Shown in pieces: positions 17,839 to 25,421 of a DNA stretch of 64,000 nt. The notes beneath the pieces are model-generated. The model saw only the letters and a list, made by a program, of their open reading frames with translations, searched no databases and was not told the origin of the DNA. This DNA comes from Georgenia sp. SYP-B2076 (GTDB lineage: Bacteria; Actinomycetota; Actinomycetes; Actinomycetales; Actinomycetaceae), in NCBI RefSeq assembly GCF_003991205.1, contig NZ_RXOZ01000012.1, positions 1 through 64,000 of the forward strand. Direction: 5' to 3'. The position numbers and the translations under genes were made by a program. The stretch's first letter is position 1. Every line of letters begins with the position of its first letter.

Positions 17839-20286
17839 TCAGTTCCGGGCCCCGAAGTACTCGTCCCAGCCGCTCCAGGCCCGCCGCGGTGTCAGCACGC
17901 CCTGCGCGCTGGGCTGCGCGTCGCCCGCCGCGGGGGCGGGTGGCCCGGGAGCCTCGGGGGCCGGGGCGGGCGCCGGCCCGGCGCTGGGCAGCAGCGTCAC
18001 CGTCGACCCGTTGGCCACCGGCGCGCCCGCGCGGGGCGCGGTGGCGGCGACGATGCCGGCCGGCCGGTCGGACGCGATGGCGTCGCCGACGCTGACGCGG
18101 AAGCCGCCACCGGACAGTGCCGCGCGCGCGTCCTCGACGGAACGGCCCGTGACGTTGGGGACGGGCACGCGCTCGCCGAAGATCTGCCGGGAGGGGGCCG
18201 CCGGGAACGGGACGACCGGGGCACCGTCGAGCGCCTTGGTCATGTAGGCCTTCCAGGTCTTGGCGGGGAAGGACCCGCCGTACACCCACTTCTGTCTCGT
18301 CCCGTTGATGGTCGACCCCATCATCGAGACGTCGCCCTGCGAGTGGCCCATCCACACCGCGGCGGCCAGCTGGGGGGTGAACCCCACGAACCAGGCGTGC
18401 GCGTCGTCGTTCGCCGTTCCCGTCTTGCCGGCAGCGGGCCGGCCGGGCAGCACGGCGCTGCGCCCGGTCGAGAAGGGCTGGTCGGAGACGACCTGCTGGA
18501 GCGCGTAGTTGACCCCGTTGACGACGTCCGGCTCGAGCACCTGCGTGCAGGTCGACTTCGGCACCGGGATGTCGTTGCCGCTGCTGTCGGTGACCTTGGT
18601 GATCGCGGCCGGCGTGCAGTACTTGCCGCCCGCGGCGAGCGTCGCGAAGGCGTTCGCCATGCCGAGCGGCGTGACCGGGTTGGTGCCGAGCACGGCGGCC
18701 GGGTTGGGCGTCAGCGCCGAGCCGTCGCCGCGCATCAGTCCCATGCTCATCGCGTTGTCGATGATGCCGCACATGTCCATCTGGTTGGCCATCTCGATGT
18801 ACGACAGGTTGACCGAGAGGCGGGTGGCCTCCAGCACCGTCATCATCGGCGAGCTGGGGACGCCCTCGACGTTCGTCGCGTTGTTGTAGTCGTCGCGCAT
18901 GTTCGGGGCGCAGGAGATGTTCCACGACGCGCGGGGGAAGTTCCGCTTCGTGGAGGTGACCTTGTCGTTGAGGGAGTGCCCGGTCTCGAGCCACTCGATC
19001 AGGGTGAAGACCTTGAAGGTCGATCCGGACTGGAAGCCCAGGCCGCCGCCGTGGGACAGGCCGACGCTGAGGTTGACCTGGGTGGCGCTGGAGTCGGAGT
19101 CGCTCGACGTGCCCCAGTTGGTGTTCTGCGCCATCGCGAGGATCTTGCCCGTCCCGGGCTCCACCGAGGTCAGGGCCATCTTGATCCCGGACGGGTCGTT
19201 GACCGGCACGGAGGTCGTGACGTTGTCGTACGCGGCCTGCTGCTTGACCGGGTCGAGCGTGGTGTGGATGGCGAGGCCGCCGCGGTAGAGCATGTTCTTG
19301 CGGTCGTTGAGGTCCTTGCCCCAGCCCTCGTTCTGGAGCAGGTCGTCCACGACGTACTCGCAGAAGTAGGCCGCGGTGCCGGCGGCGCCGCACCCGTTGG
19401 GCGCGGTCTGCACGTTCAGCATGTCCGCGATCGGGATGGCCACGGCCTCGTCGTACTCGGCCTTGGTGATGAAGCCCTGGTCGAGCATGGTGCCCAGCAC
19501 CACGTTGCGCCGCTGCTGCGAGTTCTCCGGGTTGCGGACGGGGTCCCACCGCGCGGGTGACTGGGTGATGCCGGCCAGCACGGCGGACTCGGCGATGTTC
19601 AGGTCGGCGGCCGACTTGTTGAAGTAGTGCCGGGCGGCCGCCTCGACGCCGTACTGCGACGGGCCGAACTGGGCGATGTTGAGGTACCCCTCGAGGATCT
19701 TGTCCTTGCTGACCTGCTGCTCGAGCCCGATGGCGAGCCGCGCCTCGCGGAGCTTGCGGCCCATGGAGGACTCGGTCGCCTCGCGGATCGCCTTCTCGTC
19801 GCCGGAGACCCGGCCGGCGTCGATCAGCACGTTCTTCACGTACTGCTGCGTCAGGGTCGACCCGCCGGCGAGCTGGCCGCCGGCGATGTTGTTGACGGCT
19901 GCGCGGAGCATGCCCTCGGGGTCGATGCCCTTGTGCTCGTAGAACCGCTTGTCCTCCACGGCGATGACGGCGTCGCGCATGTGCTGCGAGACCTGGTCGA
20001 GGCCGACCACGATCCGGTTCTCCATGTAGAAGGAGGCGATCGTCGAGCCGTCGGCGGCGAGGATGACGCTCTGCTGGGAGGGCTCCGGGATCGCCAGCTC
20101 GCTCGGCAGGTCTTCGAAGAGCTTGGTCGAGGCGTTGCTGACCGTGCCCGCTGCGCCGACGGCGGGCATGAGGAGGCCGGCGGTGAGGACGCCTCCCAGG
20201 GCCGCGACGAGAACGAACGCGAGCAGCATCGTGAGCAGCTGCCTCGGCTTCACAGCGCGTCCGGACGACGACGGGGCTGGCGACAT
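17839..20286 (-). CDS. ponA2: Bifunctional class A penicillin-binding protein with PASTA domain
   Basis: An 815-residue peptidoglycan synthase: a short cytoplasmic tail, one transmembrane helix (residues 17-40), a GT51 transglycosylase domain (VIAVEDKRFYEHKGIDPEGM, then GGSTLTQQYVKN), and a transpeptidase domain with SxxK (GSTFKVFTL), SxN (SVNLSY) and KTG (GKTGTAND). One PASTA domain follows (about residues 690-760, VPNVTGRSVEDARAALSGGG) and a Pro/Ala-rich tail. TACCCT (20293-20298, minus strand) lies six bases before the ATG, predicting a leaderless mRNA. The neighbouring whiB and metallophosphoesterase genes match the mycobacterial ponA2 locus. Confidence 0.94.
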   Translation of the reverse strand: MSPAPSSSGRAVKPRQLLTMLLAFVLVAALGGVLTAGLLMPAVGAAGTVSNASTKLFEDLPSELAIPEPSQQSVILAADGSTIASFYMENRIVVGLDQVSQHMRDAVIAVEDKRFYEHKGIDPEGMLRAAVNNIAGGQLAGGSTLTQQYVKNVLIDAGRVSGDEKAIREATESSMGRKLREARLAIGLEQQVSKDKILEGYLNIAQFGPSQYGVEAAARHYFNKSAADLNIAESAVLAGITQSPARWDPVRNPENSQQRRNVVLGTMLDQGFITKAEYDEAVAIPIADMLNVQTAPNGCGAAGTAAYFCEYVVDDLLQNEGWGKDLNDRKNMLYRGGLAIHTTLDPVKQQAAYDNVTTSVPVNDPSGIKMALTSVEPGTGKILAMAQNTNWGTSSDSDSSATQVNLSVGLSHGGGLGFQSGSTFKVFTLIEWLETGHSLNDKVTSTKRNFPRASWNISCAPNMRDDYNNATNVEGVPSSPMMTVLEATRLSVNLSYIEMANQMDMCGIIDNAMSMGLMRGDGSALTPNPAAVLGTNPVTPLGMANAFATLAAGGKYCTPAAITKVTDSSGNDIPVPKSTCTQVLEPDVVNGVNYALQQVVSDQPFSTGRSAVLPGRPAAGKTGTANDDAHAWFVGFTPQLAAAVWMGHSQGDVSMMGSTINGTRQKWVYGGSFPAKTWKAYMTKALDGAPVVPFPAAPSRQIFGERVPVPNVTGRSVEDARAALSGGGFRVSVGDAIASDRPAGIVAATAPRAGAPVANGSTVTLLPSAGPAPAPAPEAPGPPAPAAGDAQPSAQGVLTPRRAWSGWDEYFGARN

Positions 20287-20591
20287 GGTCTAAGGGTACG
20301 TGGCCGCACTCGGCGGCGTCCCTGCCCGTCCTCGGACGCGCTGGTCGCCGTCCCCTCCTGGTCCGCGACGTGGGACGCAGAGTCCCGCCCCACGTCGGAG
20401 ACGTACCACGCGCCGCGCCGTCGTTTCGGTGCGACGCTCCGAATTTCGAGAATGGGCTTCCGTGAGACCCGTCACACGCGATAGCGTCACCCGTAGACGA
20501 AAATCGTCAGTCGATTTGGCTGGGGAGCTGACGTCGAGATCCGCCCGCCGGCCGCCTGGCGGACTTGCTGTCGTTGACCGTAGGAGGACCC
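20287..20591. promoter_or_regulatory. Divergent ponA2-whiB intergenic region with Crp-type site
   Basis: This 305-base gap holds the ponA2 promoter at its left end and the whiB leader at its right. CGTGAGACCCGTCACA (20461-20476) fits the Crp/GlxR consensus TGTGA-N6-TCACA except for one base. Further on, AAATCG (20501-20506) and CGATTT (20512-20517) are a 6-bp inverted repeat around TCAGT. A strong Shine-Dalgarno AGGAGG (20583-20588) precedes the whiB ATG. No small gene was recognised. Confidence 0.6.
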
Positions 20592-20927
20592 ATGAGCGAG
20601 GACCAGACCTGGGCATCCCGTGCCGCATGCGCGGCGACGGAGCCCGACGCGTTGTTCGTGCGGGGTGCGGCCCAGCGGACCGCACGCGAGCTGTGCTTCA
20701 GCTGCCCCGTCCGGATGGAGTGCCTTGCCGACGCGCTGAGCTCGCAGACGAGCTTCGGGGTGTGGGGCGGCCTGACCGAGCGTGAGCGGCGGGCCCTGCT
20801 GCGCCGCTTCCCCGAGGTGGTGGACTGGGCCAGCTGGCTCGCCACCGAGGACGACGAGCTCATCGCCGAGATCCGCGCCCAGCGGCCGCCCCGGATCATC
20901 GCGCGCACGCGCGCCCAGCTCGTGTGA
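20592..20927 (+). CDS. whiB4: WhiB family iron-sulfur regulator (WhiB4/WblA type)
   Basis: A 111-residue WhiB protein with the four [4Fe-4S]-binding cysteines C13, C35, C38 and C44 (C-x21-C-x2-C-x5-C), the turn GVWGG and the basic region TERERRALLRR. The LFVRGAAQ motif after the first cysteine and the location beside ponA2 match the WhiB4/WblA subgroup, which controls redox responses and development. The start follows AGGAGG with normal spacing. An intergenic Crp-type site upstream suggests control by the Crp protein encoded nearby. Subgroup is inferred from the motif and synteny. Confidence 0.9.
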   Translation: MSEDQTWASRAACAATEPDALFVRGAAQRTARELCFSCPVRMECLADALSSQTSFGVWGGLTERERRALLRRFPEVVDWASWLATEDDELIAEIRAQRPPRIIARTRAQLV

Positions 20928-20942
20928 CCGGGCGCGACGCCG

Positions 20943-20968
20943 CCCTCGCCGGGGCGCCCGGGCGAGGG
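20943..20968 (+). terminator. Hairpin after whiB
   Basis: CCCTCGCC (20943-20950) and GGCGAGGG (20961-20968) pair perfectly around a 10-base GC-rich loop, 16 bases past the whiB stop. There is no T-run. It is a candidate terminator. Confidence 0.4.
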
Positions 20969-21027
20969 TCGCGCACGGCCTTGTGGCCCGGGTGAGGGAT
21001 GTGGGCGGCGCTGCCTAGGATGACGCC

Positions 21028-21192
21028 ATGACCACATGGGAGTACGCCACGATTCCGCTGCTGACGCACAACACCAAGGCCATCCTCGACCAGTGGGGCG
21101 AGGACGGGTGGGAGCTCGTCCAGGTGGTGCCCGGGCCGAGCGGTTCCGTCAACCTCGTCGCCTACCTCAAGCGCGCCAAGGGCGAGAAGTGA
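21028..21192 (+). CDS. DUF4177-type small protein
   Basis: A 54-residue protein beginning MTTWEYATIPLLTHN and continuing with LDQWGEDGWELVQVVPGPSG, the WE-Y and GWELV pattern of DUF4177. The function is unknown. TAGGAT at 21016-21021, six bases before the ATG, predicts a leaderless mRNA. Its TGA overlaps the GTG start of the ridA gene (GTGA at 21189-21192), so the two are translationally coupled. The same small gene precedes ridA in many actinobacteria near crp and nth. Confidence 0.82.
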   Translation: MTTWEYATIPLLTHNTKAILDQWGEDGWELVQVVPGPSGSVNLVAYLKRAKGEK

Positions 21193-21656
21193 GCGTCGCG
21201 GACCGTCTCGCGGAGCTCGGCCTCACCCTTCCACCCGTCGCCGCCCCCGTGGCGGCGTACGTGCCCGCGCTGCGCCACGGGGACCTCGTGTACACGTCGG
21301 GCCAGCTGCCGCTGGTGGGCGGGGCGCTGCCCGTAACCGGCAAGGTGGGGGAGTCGGCCGGGTCCGTCAGCCCCGAGAGCGCGAAGGACGCCGCCCGCAC
21401 GTGCGCCCTCAACGCGCTGGCCGCCGTCGCCGCCCAGGTGGGCAGCCTCGACGAGGTGGTGCGCGTGGTCAAGGTGACTGGCTTCGTCGCCTCCGAGCCC
21501 TCGTTCACGGGGCAGCCGGGCGTCATCAACGGCGCCTCGGAGCTGCTCGGGGAGATCTTCGGTGACGCCGGCGTCCACGCCCGCTCCGCCGTCGGCGTGG
21601 CCGCGCTGCCGATGGACGCGCCGGTCGAGGTCGAGATCGTGGTCGCGGTGCGCTGA
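21189..21656 (+). CDS. RidA family reactive-intermediate deaminase
   Basis: A 155-residue RidA (YjgF/YER057c) protein. Members hydrolyse reactive enamines and imines such as 2-aminoacrylate. Family features are YTSGQLPLVGG near residue 35, the C-terminal conserved arginine in HARSAVGVAALPMDAPVEVE, and the usual length plus a short N-terminal extension (ADRLAELGLTLPP) seen in the actinobacterial subgroup. The GTG start overlaps the DUF4177 stop. A 20-bp hairpin follows the stop. Confidence 0.92.
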   Translation: MSVADRLAELGLTLPPVAAPVAAYVPALRHGDLVYTSGQLPLVGGALPVTGKVGESAGSVSPESAKDAARTCALNALAAVAAQVGSLDEVVRVVKVTGFVASEPSFTGQPGVINGASELLGEIFGDAGVHARSAVGVAALPMDAPVEVEIVVAVR

Positions 21657-21673
21657 ACCCCCGCACGCACCGA

Positions 21674-21717
21674 CGACGACGGCGCCGCCACCCGGTCGGG
21701 TGGCGGCGCCGTCGTCG
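21674..21717. terminator. Bidirectional terminator between convergent ridA and crp
   Basis: A perfect 20-bp stem: the arm at 21674-21693 (starting CGACGACGGCGCC) pairs with 21698-21717 around the loop GGTC. It lies between two convergent stops. No T-run is present on either side, but the stem is the strongest in the window. Confidence 0.75.
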
Positions 21718-21739
21718 CGCGGGGACGTCCCCGGTGGGC

Positions 21740-22429
21740 TCAGCGGGCCCGGCGCCGCAGCCGCTCGGTGTCCAGGAGGAGGACCGCCCGGCCCTCCAGG
21801 CGGATCCACCCGCGGGAGACGAACTCGGCGAGGGACTTGTTGACGGTCTCGCGGGAGGCGCCGACGAGCTGCGCGAGCTCCTCCTGCGTGAGGTCGTGGG
21901 GCACGTGGACGCCCTCGTCGGTGCGCTCGCCGAAGCGGTCGGCGAGGTCGAGGAGGGCCTTGGCGACGCGTCCGGGCACGTCCGAGAACACCAGGTCGGC
22001 GAGCGACTCGTTGGTGCGGCGCAGGCGCTGGGCGAGGGCCTTGAGCATGTGCTTGGCGAGCTCGGGACGCGTGTCCAGGAACTGCATGAGGTCCTTGTGC
22101 TCGAGCTCGAGCATGCGCGTCGTGGCCACCGCGGTAGCCGTGGTCGAGCGGGGGCCCGGGTCGAACAGGGTGAGCTCACCGAGGAGCTCTCCGGGGCCGA
22201 GGACGGCGATGAGGTTCTCGCGACCGTCGGGGGACGTGTGGCCGAGCTTCACCTTGCCGTCCGTGAGGATGTACAGGCGGTCGCCGGGGTCCCCCTCGTT
22301 GAAGAGCGTCTCGCCGCGGCGCAGCGTCGTCTCAGTCATCGCGGCGCGCAGCTCGGCCTGGTCCTGCTCGCCGAGTGCCTCGAAAAGTGGCACGGAGCCG
22401 ATCACGTTCGTTTCCACAAGGGGTCCCAT
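21740..22429 (-). CDS. crp: Crp/Fnr family transcriptional regulator
   Basis: A 229-residue cAMP-receptor-type protein: an N-terminal cyclic-nucleotide-binding domain with [21 protein letters not shown] (phosphate-binding cassette with E, R and T), a dimer helix ([20 protein letters not shown]), and a C-terminal winged helix ([20 protein letters not shown]) typical of Crp rather than Fnr, with no Fe-S cysteines. It is the orthologue in position of M. tuberculosis Crp (Rv3676), next to nth. The start is uncertain: ATG 22429 or GTG 22417. A matching site lies upstream of whiB. Confidence 0.92.
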   Translation of the reverse strand: MGPLVETNVIGSVPLFEALGEQDQAELRAAMTETTLRRGETLFNEGDPGDRLYILTDGKVKLGHTSPDGRENLIAVLGPGELLGELTLFDPGPRSTTATAVATTRMLELEHKDLMQFLDTRPELAKHMLKALAQRLRRTNESLADLVFSDVPGRVAKALLDLADRFGERTDEGVHVPHDLTQEELAQLVGASRETVNKSLAEFVSRGWIRLEGRAVLLLDTERLRRRAR

Positions 22430-22551
22430 CTGCCATCGGGCGTCTGAATGCTGACGTACGGGGCGCAGCCCACATACTGGGCCCCATCCTGCCACCCCGA
22501 GTGATCGCTGGCACAGGTCAGAGCCCTGGCGTGCCCTCTACCCTGGGCGGT

Positions 22552-23256
22552 ATGAGCGCTGCACGGGCGAGACCACGGTCGGCGAAGGCCGCGCGAGAGC
22601 AGGCGGAGGCGGTCGACGAGCTCCTCGCCCGGGCGTGGCCCGACGCGCGCTGCGAGCTCGACTTCACCACCCCGCTCGAGCTCCTCGTCGCCACCGTGCT
22701 CTCGGCCCAGACGACGGACAAACGGGTCAACGCCGTCACGCCCTCGCTGTTCGGCCGCTATCCCGACGCCGCCGCCTACGCCGGTGCGCGCCTGGAGGAC
22801 CTCGAGGAGATCCTTCGACCGCTCGGGTTCTTCCGCGCCAAGGCCAAGGCGCTGCAGGGCCTCGGGGCCGCCCTGGTCGCCGAGCACGGCGGCGAGGTGC
22901 CCGGCACGCTGGAGGAGCTGGTCCGGCTGCCCGGCGTCGGGCGCAAGACGGCGAACGTGGTGCTGGGCAACGCCTTCGGTGTCCCGGGGATCACCGTGGA
23001 CACGCACGTCGGGCGACTCGCCCGCCGGCTGGGCTGGACCACGCTGAAGGACCCGGTCAAGGTCGAGCGGCGCATCGCCGAGCTGCTCCCGCCGGAGGAG
23101 TGGACCATGGCGTGCCACCGGCTGATCTTCCACGGCCGGCGGGTGTGCCACTCCCGGAAGCCGGCGTGCGGGGCCTGCGTCCTGGCCGAGCTGTGCCCGT
23201 CCTACGGCGAGGGCGAGACCGACCCTGCGGCCGCCCGGGCGCTGGTGACCGTCTGA
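22552..23256 (+). CDS. nth: Endonuclease III
   Basis: A 234-residue base-excision repair glycosylase/AP lyase. The helix-hairpin-helix [15 protein letters not shown] holds the catalytic lysine, the following [14 protein letters not shown] holds the catalytic aspartate, and the C-terminal [4Fe-4S] cluster is formed by C199, C206, C209 and C215 (C-x6-C-x2-C-x5-C). TACCCT at 22539-22544 lies seven bases before the ATG, predicting a leaderless mRNA. It is divergent from crp, as in mycobacteria. Confidence 0.96.
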   Translation: MSAARARPRSAKAAREQAEAVDELLARAWPDARCELDFTTPLELLVATVLSAQTTDKRVNAVTPSLFGRYPDAAAYAGARLEDLEEILRPLGFFRAKAKALQGLGAALVAEHGGEVPGTLEELVRLPGVGRKTANVVLGNAFGVPGITVDTHVGRLARRLGWTTLKDPVKVERRIAELLPPEEWTMACHRLIFHGRRVCHSRKPACGACVLAELCPSYGEGETDPAAARALVTV

Positions 23257-23319
23257 CGACGCCCGGCGTCGGACCGGTGTGCCGGCGGGCCTGGCGTGCT
23301 GGCGTCGGTACTGGTCGGG

Positions 23320-24243
23320 TCAGGCAAGGACGGGCGCGTGCGCGCCGAGGAACTCGAGCAGCAGCTCGGTGACCCGGCCGGGCGCCTCCTCCGGGAGGAA
23401 GTGGCCCGCGCCGGGGATTACCTCCTGGCGCCACGGCCCGGCGACGTGGTCGGCGTCCCGGGCGAACGCGCCGGCCGGCATCAGCGGGTCCGCGTCCCCG
23501 CGGACGCTCAGCACGGGGACCGCGACGGGCTGGCGCACCGCGGCGAGGTAGCGGCGCCCGTCGGTCCGGGGCGTGGCGCGCACCAGCCACCGGAAGTGCT
23601 CCATGGTGCTGTGCGCAGCGAACGGCAGCCCCATGGCCTGCGTGTACAGCTCGGACTGCGACGTGGCGCCGTCGTTGCCCGGCGCCGACCACGCCCGCAG
23701 CAGCCGCGCGACGAGGTCGCCGTGCCTGAGGCTGTGCTCGGGGAACCACGGCACCTGGAAGCGGGCCAGGGCGCGCAGGGCGCGCAGGGGCACGTGGTTG
23801 CCGAACGAGTGCAGCGGCAACGGGTGGGGGTTGGCCAGCACGGCGACGGCGCGGGTCAGCCCCGCCGCGAAGGAGGGCATGGACCACGCCACCGTGCCGC
23901 CGAAGCCGTGGCCCACGATCACCGCGCCCGGGGCGCCGAGCGAGCGGATCACGCCGGCGACGTCGCGCGCGAACACGGCGGTCTCGTGGCGCTGCGGGGG
24001 CTTGTCCGAGCCCGCGAAGCCGCGCAGGTCCATGGCCGCGACCCGGTAGCCGGCCTCGGCCAGCGCGGGGATCTGGTGGCGCCACGCCCACCAGAACTGC
24101 GGGAAGGCGTGCAGGAGGACCACCAGCGGGCGCGCCGGGTCCTGGGGTCCGGCGAGGACCACATGGAACTGGGCGCCGTTGGCGGGGATGTTGTGGTGTT
24201 CCCACGGCCCGGGGACCAGGACACAGCTCGAGTCGGCAACCAC
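23320..24243 (-). CDS. Alpha/beta hydrolase, EphE-like, with glycine at the nucleophile position
   Basis: A 307-residue alpha/beta hydrolase fold of the epoxide hydrolase type: an oxyanion-hole region LLHAFPQFWWAWR (residues 43-55), MDLRGFAGSDKPP, a cap domain (about 130-225), the acid region SVRGDADPLMP and the base GAGHFLPEEAP. The nucleophile elbow reads GHGFGG (residues 111-116), so the residue normally Asp or Ser is Gly113. Together with HAFP in place of HGFP this questions normal catalysis. The locus next to nth corresponds to M. tuberculosis ephE. The GTG start follows TAACGT (24250-24255, minus strand) by six bases. Confidence 0.82.
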   Translation of the reverse strand: MVADSSCVLVPGPWEHHNIPANGAQFHVVLAGPQDPARPLVVLLHAFPQFWWAWRHQIPALAEAGYRVAAMDLRGFAGSDKPPQRHETAVFARDVAGVIRSLGAPGAVIVGHGFGGTVAWSMPSFAAGLTRAVAVLANPHPLPLHSFGNHVPLRALRALARFQVPWFPEHSLRHGDLVARLLRAWSAPGNDGATSQSELYTQAMGLPFAAHSTMEHFRWLVRATPRTDGRRYLAAVRQPVAVPVLSVRGDADPLMPAGAFARDADHVAGPWRQEVIPGAGHFLPEEAPGRVTELLLEFLGAHAPVLA

Positions 24244-24290
24244 ACGGGCACGTTACCGGGTGCGCGCCCCCGTTAGAGAGCCGCGGGCGC

Positions 24291-24614
24291 TCAGAGCAGC
24301 GCGAGGGCCGCCATGTACGCGGCCGTGCCGGCCACGATGCTCAGCATCGCGTTGCGCCGCCACAGGTGCAGCCCCGCGGTCACCAGGATGCCGGCGGCCT
24401 CGGGCAGCCCGTGCGGGGCGGCCGTGAGGTCGACGGCGGAGAGGGTGTAGATCACCAGGACGGCCATGACGCCCAGCGGCATGGTGCGGCCGAGGTAGGC
24501 GACCACCGGGGACTCCCGGACGCGGCGCAGCGCGAGGAAGGGCGCGAGCCGGAGCGCGTAGGTGACCGCGAAGATCACCAGGAGCGTGAGCAGCGTCTGG
24601 GCCGCGCTAGGCAT
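24291..24614 (-). CDS. azlD: AzlD family branched-chain amino acid exporter subunit
   Basis: A 107-residue protein with three to four membrane helices. TYALRLAPFLAL and the R-E-S-P-V-V-x-Y-L-G-R-T-M-P region are AzlD features. AzlD is the small partner of AzlC in a two-component exporter of branched-chain amino acids and analogues. It overlaps the azlC gene by eight bases (24607-24614), so the pair is translationally coupled. Confidence 0.9.
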   Translation of the reverse strand: MPSAAQTLLTLLVIFAVTYALRLAPFLALRRVRESPVVAYLGRTMPLGVMAVLVIYTLSAVDLTAAPHGLPEAAGILVTAGLHLWRRNAMLSIVAGTAAYMAALALL

Positions 24615-25347
24615 GCCGCGCCCGCCGGGCCGCGAGGAGGAACCGGCCGATCAGCACCGCGACGAACGTGAGGAGCGCCACCACCAGCATGCTGCCCGGC
24701 CGGACGGCGAGCGCCAGGACCGCGCAGGCGACGGCGATCACGAGCGTGGGCACGTCGGGCGCGGCGCGGAAGGCGTCGATGGTCAGCACCACGAACACGG
24801 CCGTCAGCGCGAAGCCGAGGCCCCCGGCGTCGAGGCCCAGCGAGGCGCCGAGCAGCGCACCGGTGACCGACCCGGTGAGCCAGTAGAGGTGGCACAGCAC
24901 CTCGGTGGCCAGCACACGGGTGCCGGTGAGGTCGTGGTGGGGCTTCGTGGCGAGGAGGGCGTAGGCCTCGTCGGTGAGCGCGTGGACGCCGTAGAGCCGG
25001 CCGAGCCCGGAGCGAATCTTCAGCAGCGGGAAGCTGAGCCCGTAGAACACGTGCCGGAAGTTAACGAAGAACGCGGTCGCCGCCACCTGCGCCAAACCCA
25101 CACCGCCGGTGACCAGGCCGATGGCCAGGAACTCCATGGAACCGGCATAGATGAGGACCGAGAAGACCGGGGCCCACCACCAGTCCAGGCCGCTGGTGGC
25201 CAGCAGCACGCCGAACGCCGCGCCGAGCGGCAGGTAGCCCATGCCGACGCCGACGGTGTCCCGGGCGGCCCGGCCGATCTCGTGGCGGCGGTCCACGCCG
25301 TCCGTCCGGGCGTCTCCCGCACCGGGGGTGTGGGAGACGGCAGGCAT
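24607..25347 (-). CDS. azlC: AzlC family branched-chain amino acid exporter subunit
   Basis: A 246-residue membrane protein with the AzlC core: GVGMGYLPLGAAFGVLLATS, IYAGSMEFLAIGL and FFVNFRHVFYGLSFPL. With AzlD it forms a branched-chain amino acid exporter. The first 25 residues are a hydrophilic extension. TAGCCT (25354-25359, minus strand) stands six bases before the ATG and predicts a leaderless azlCD mRNA. Confidence 0.92.
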   Translation of the reverse strand: MPAVSHTPGAGDARTDGVDRRHEIGRAARDTVGVGMGYLPLGAAFGVLLATSGLDWWWAPVFSVLIYAGSMEFLAIGLVTGGVGLAQVAATAFFVNFRHVFYGLSFPLLKIRSGLGRLYGVHALTDEAYALLATKPHHDLTGTRVLATEVLCHLYWLTGSVTGALLGASLGLDAGGLGFALTAVFVVLTIDAFRAAPDVPTLVIAVACAVLALAVRPGSMLVVALLTFVAVLIGRFLLAARRARHA

Positions 25348-25421
25348 GGACCCAGGCTAGGCCGTCTGGCGCGGTGGTTCACGCCCCGGGAGCGCCGGGC
25401 GAGGAACACCCGCCCGGCGCC

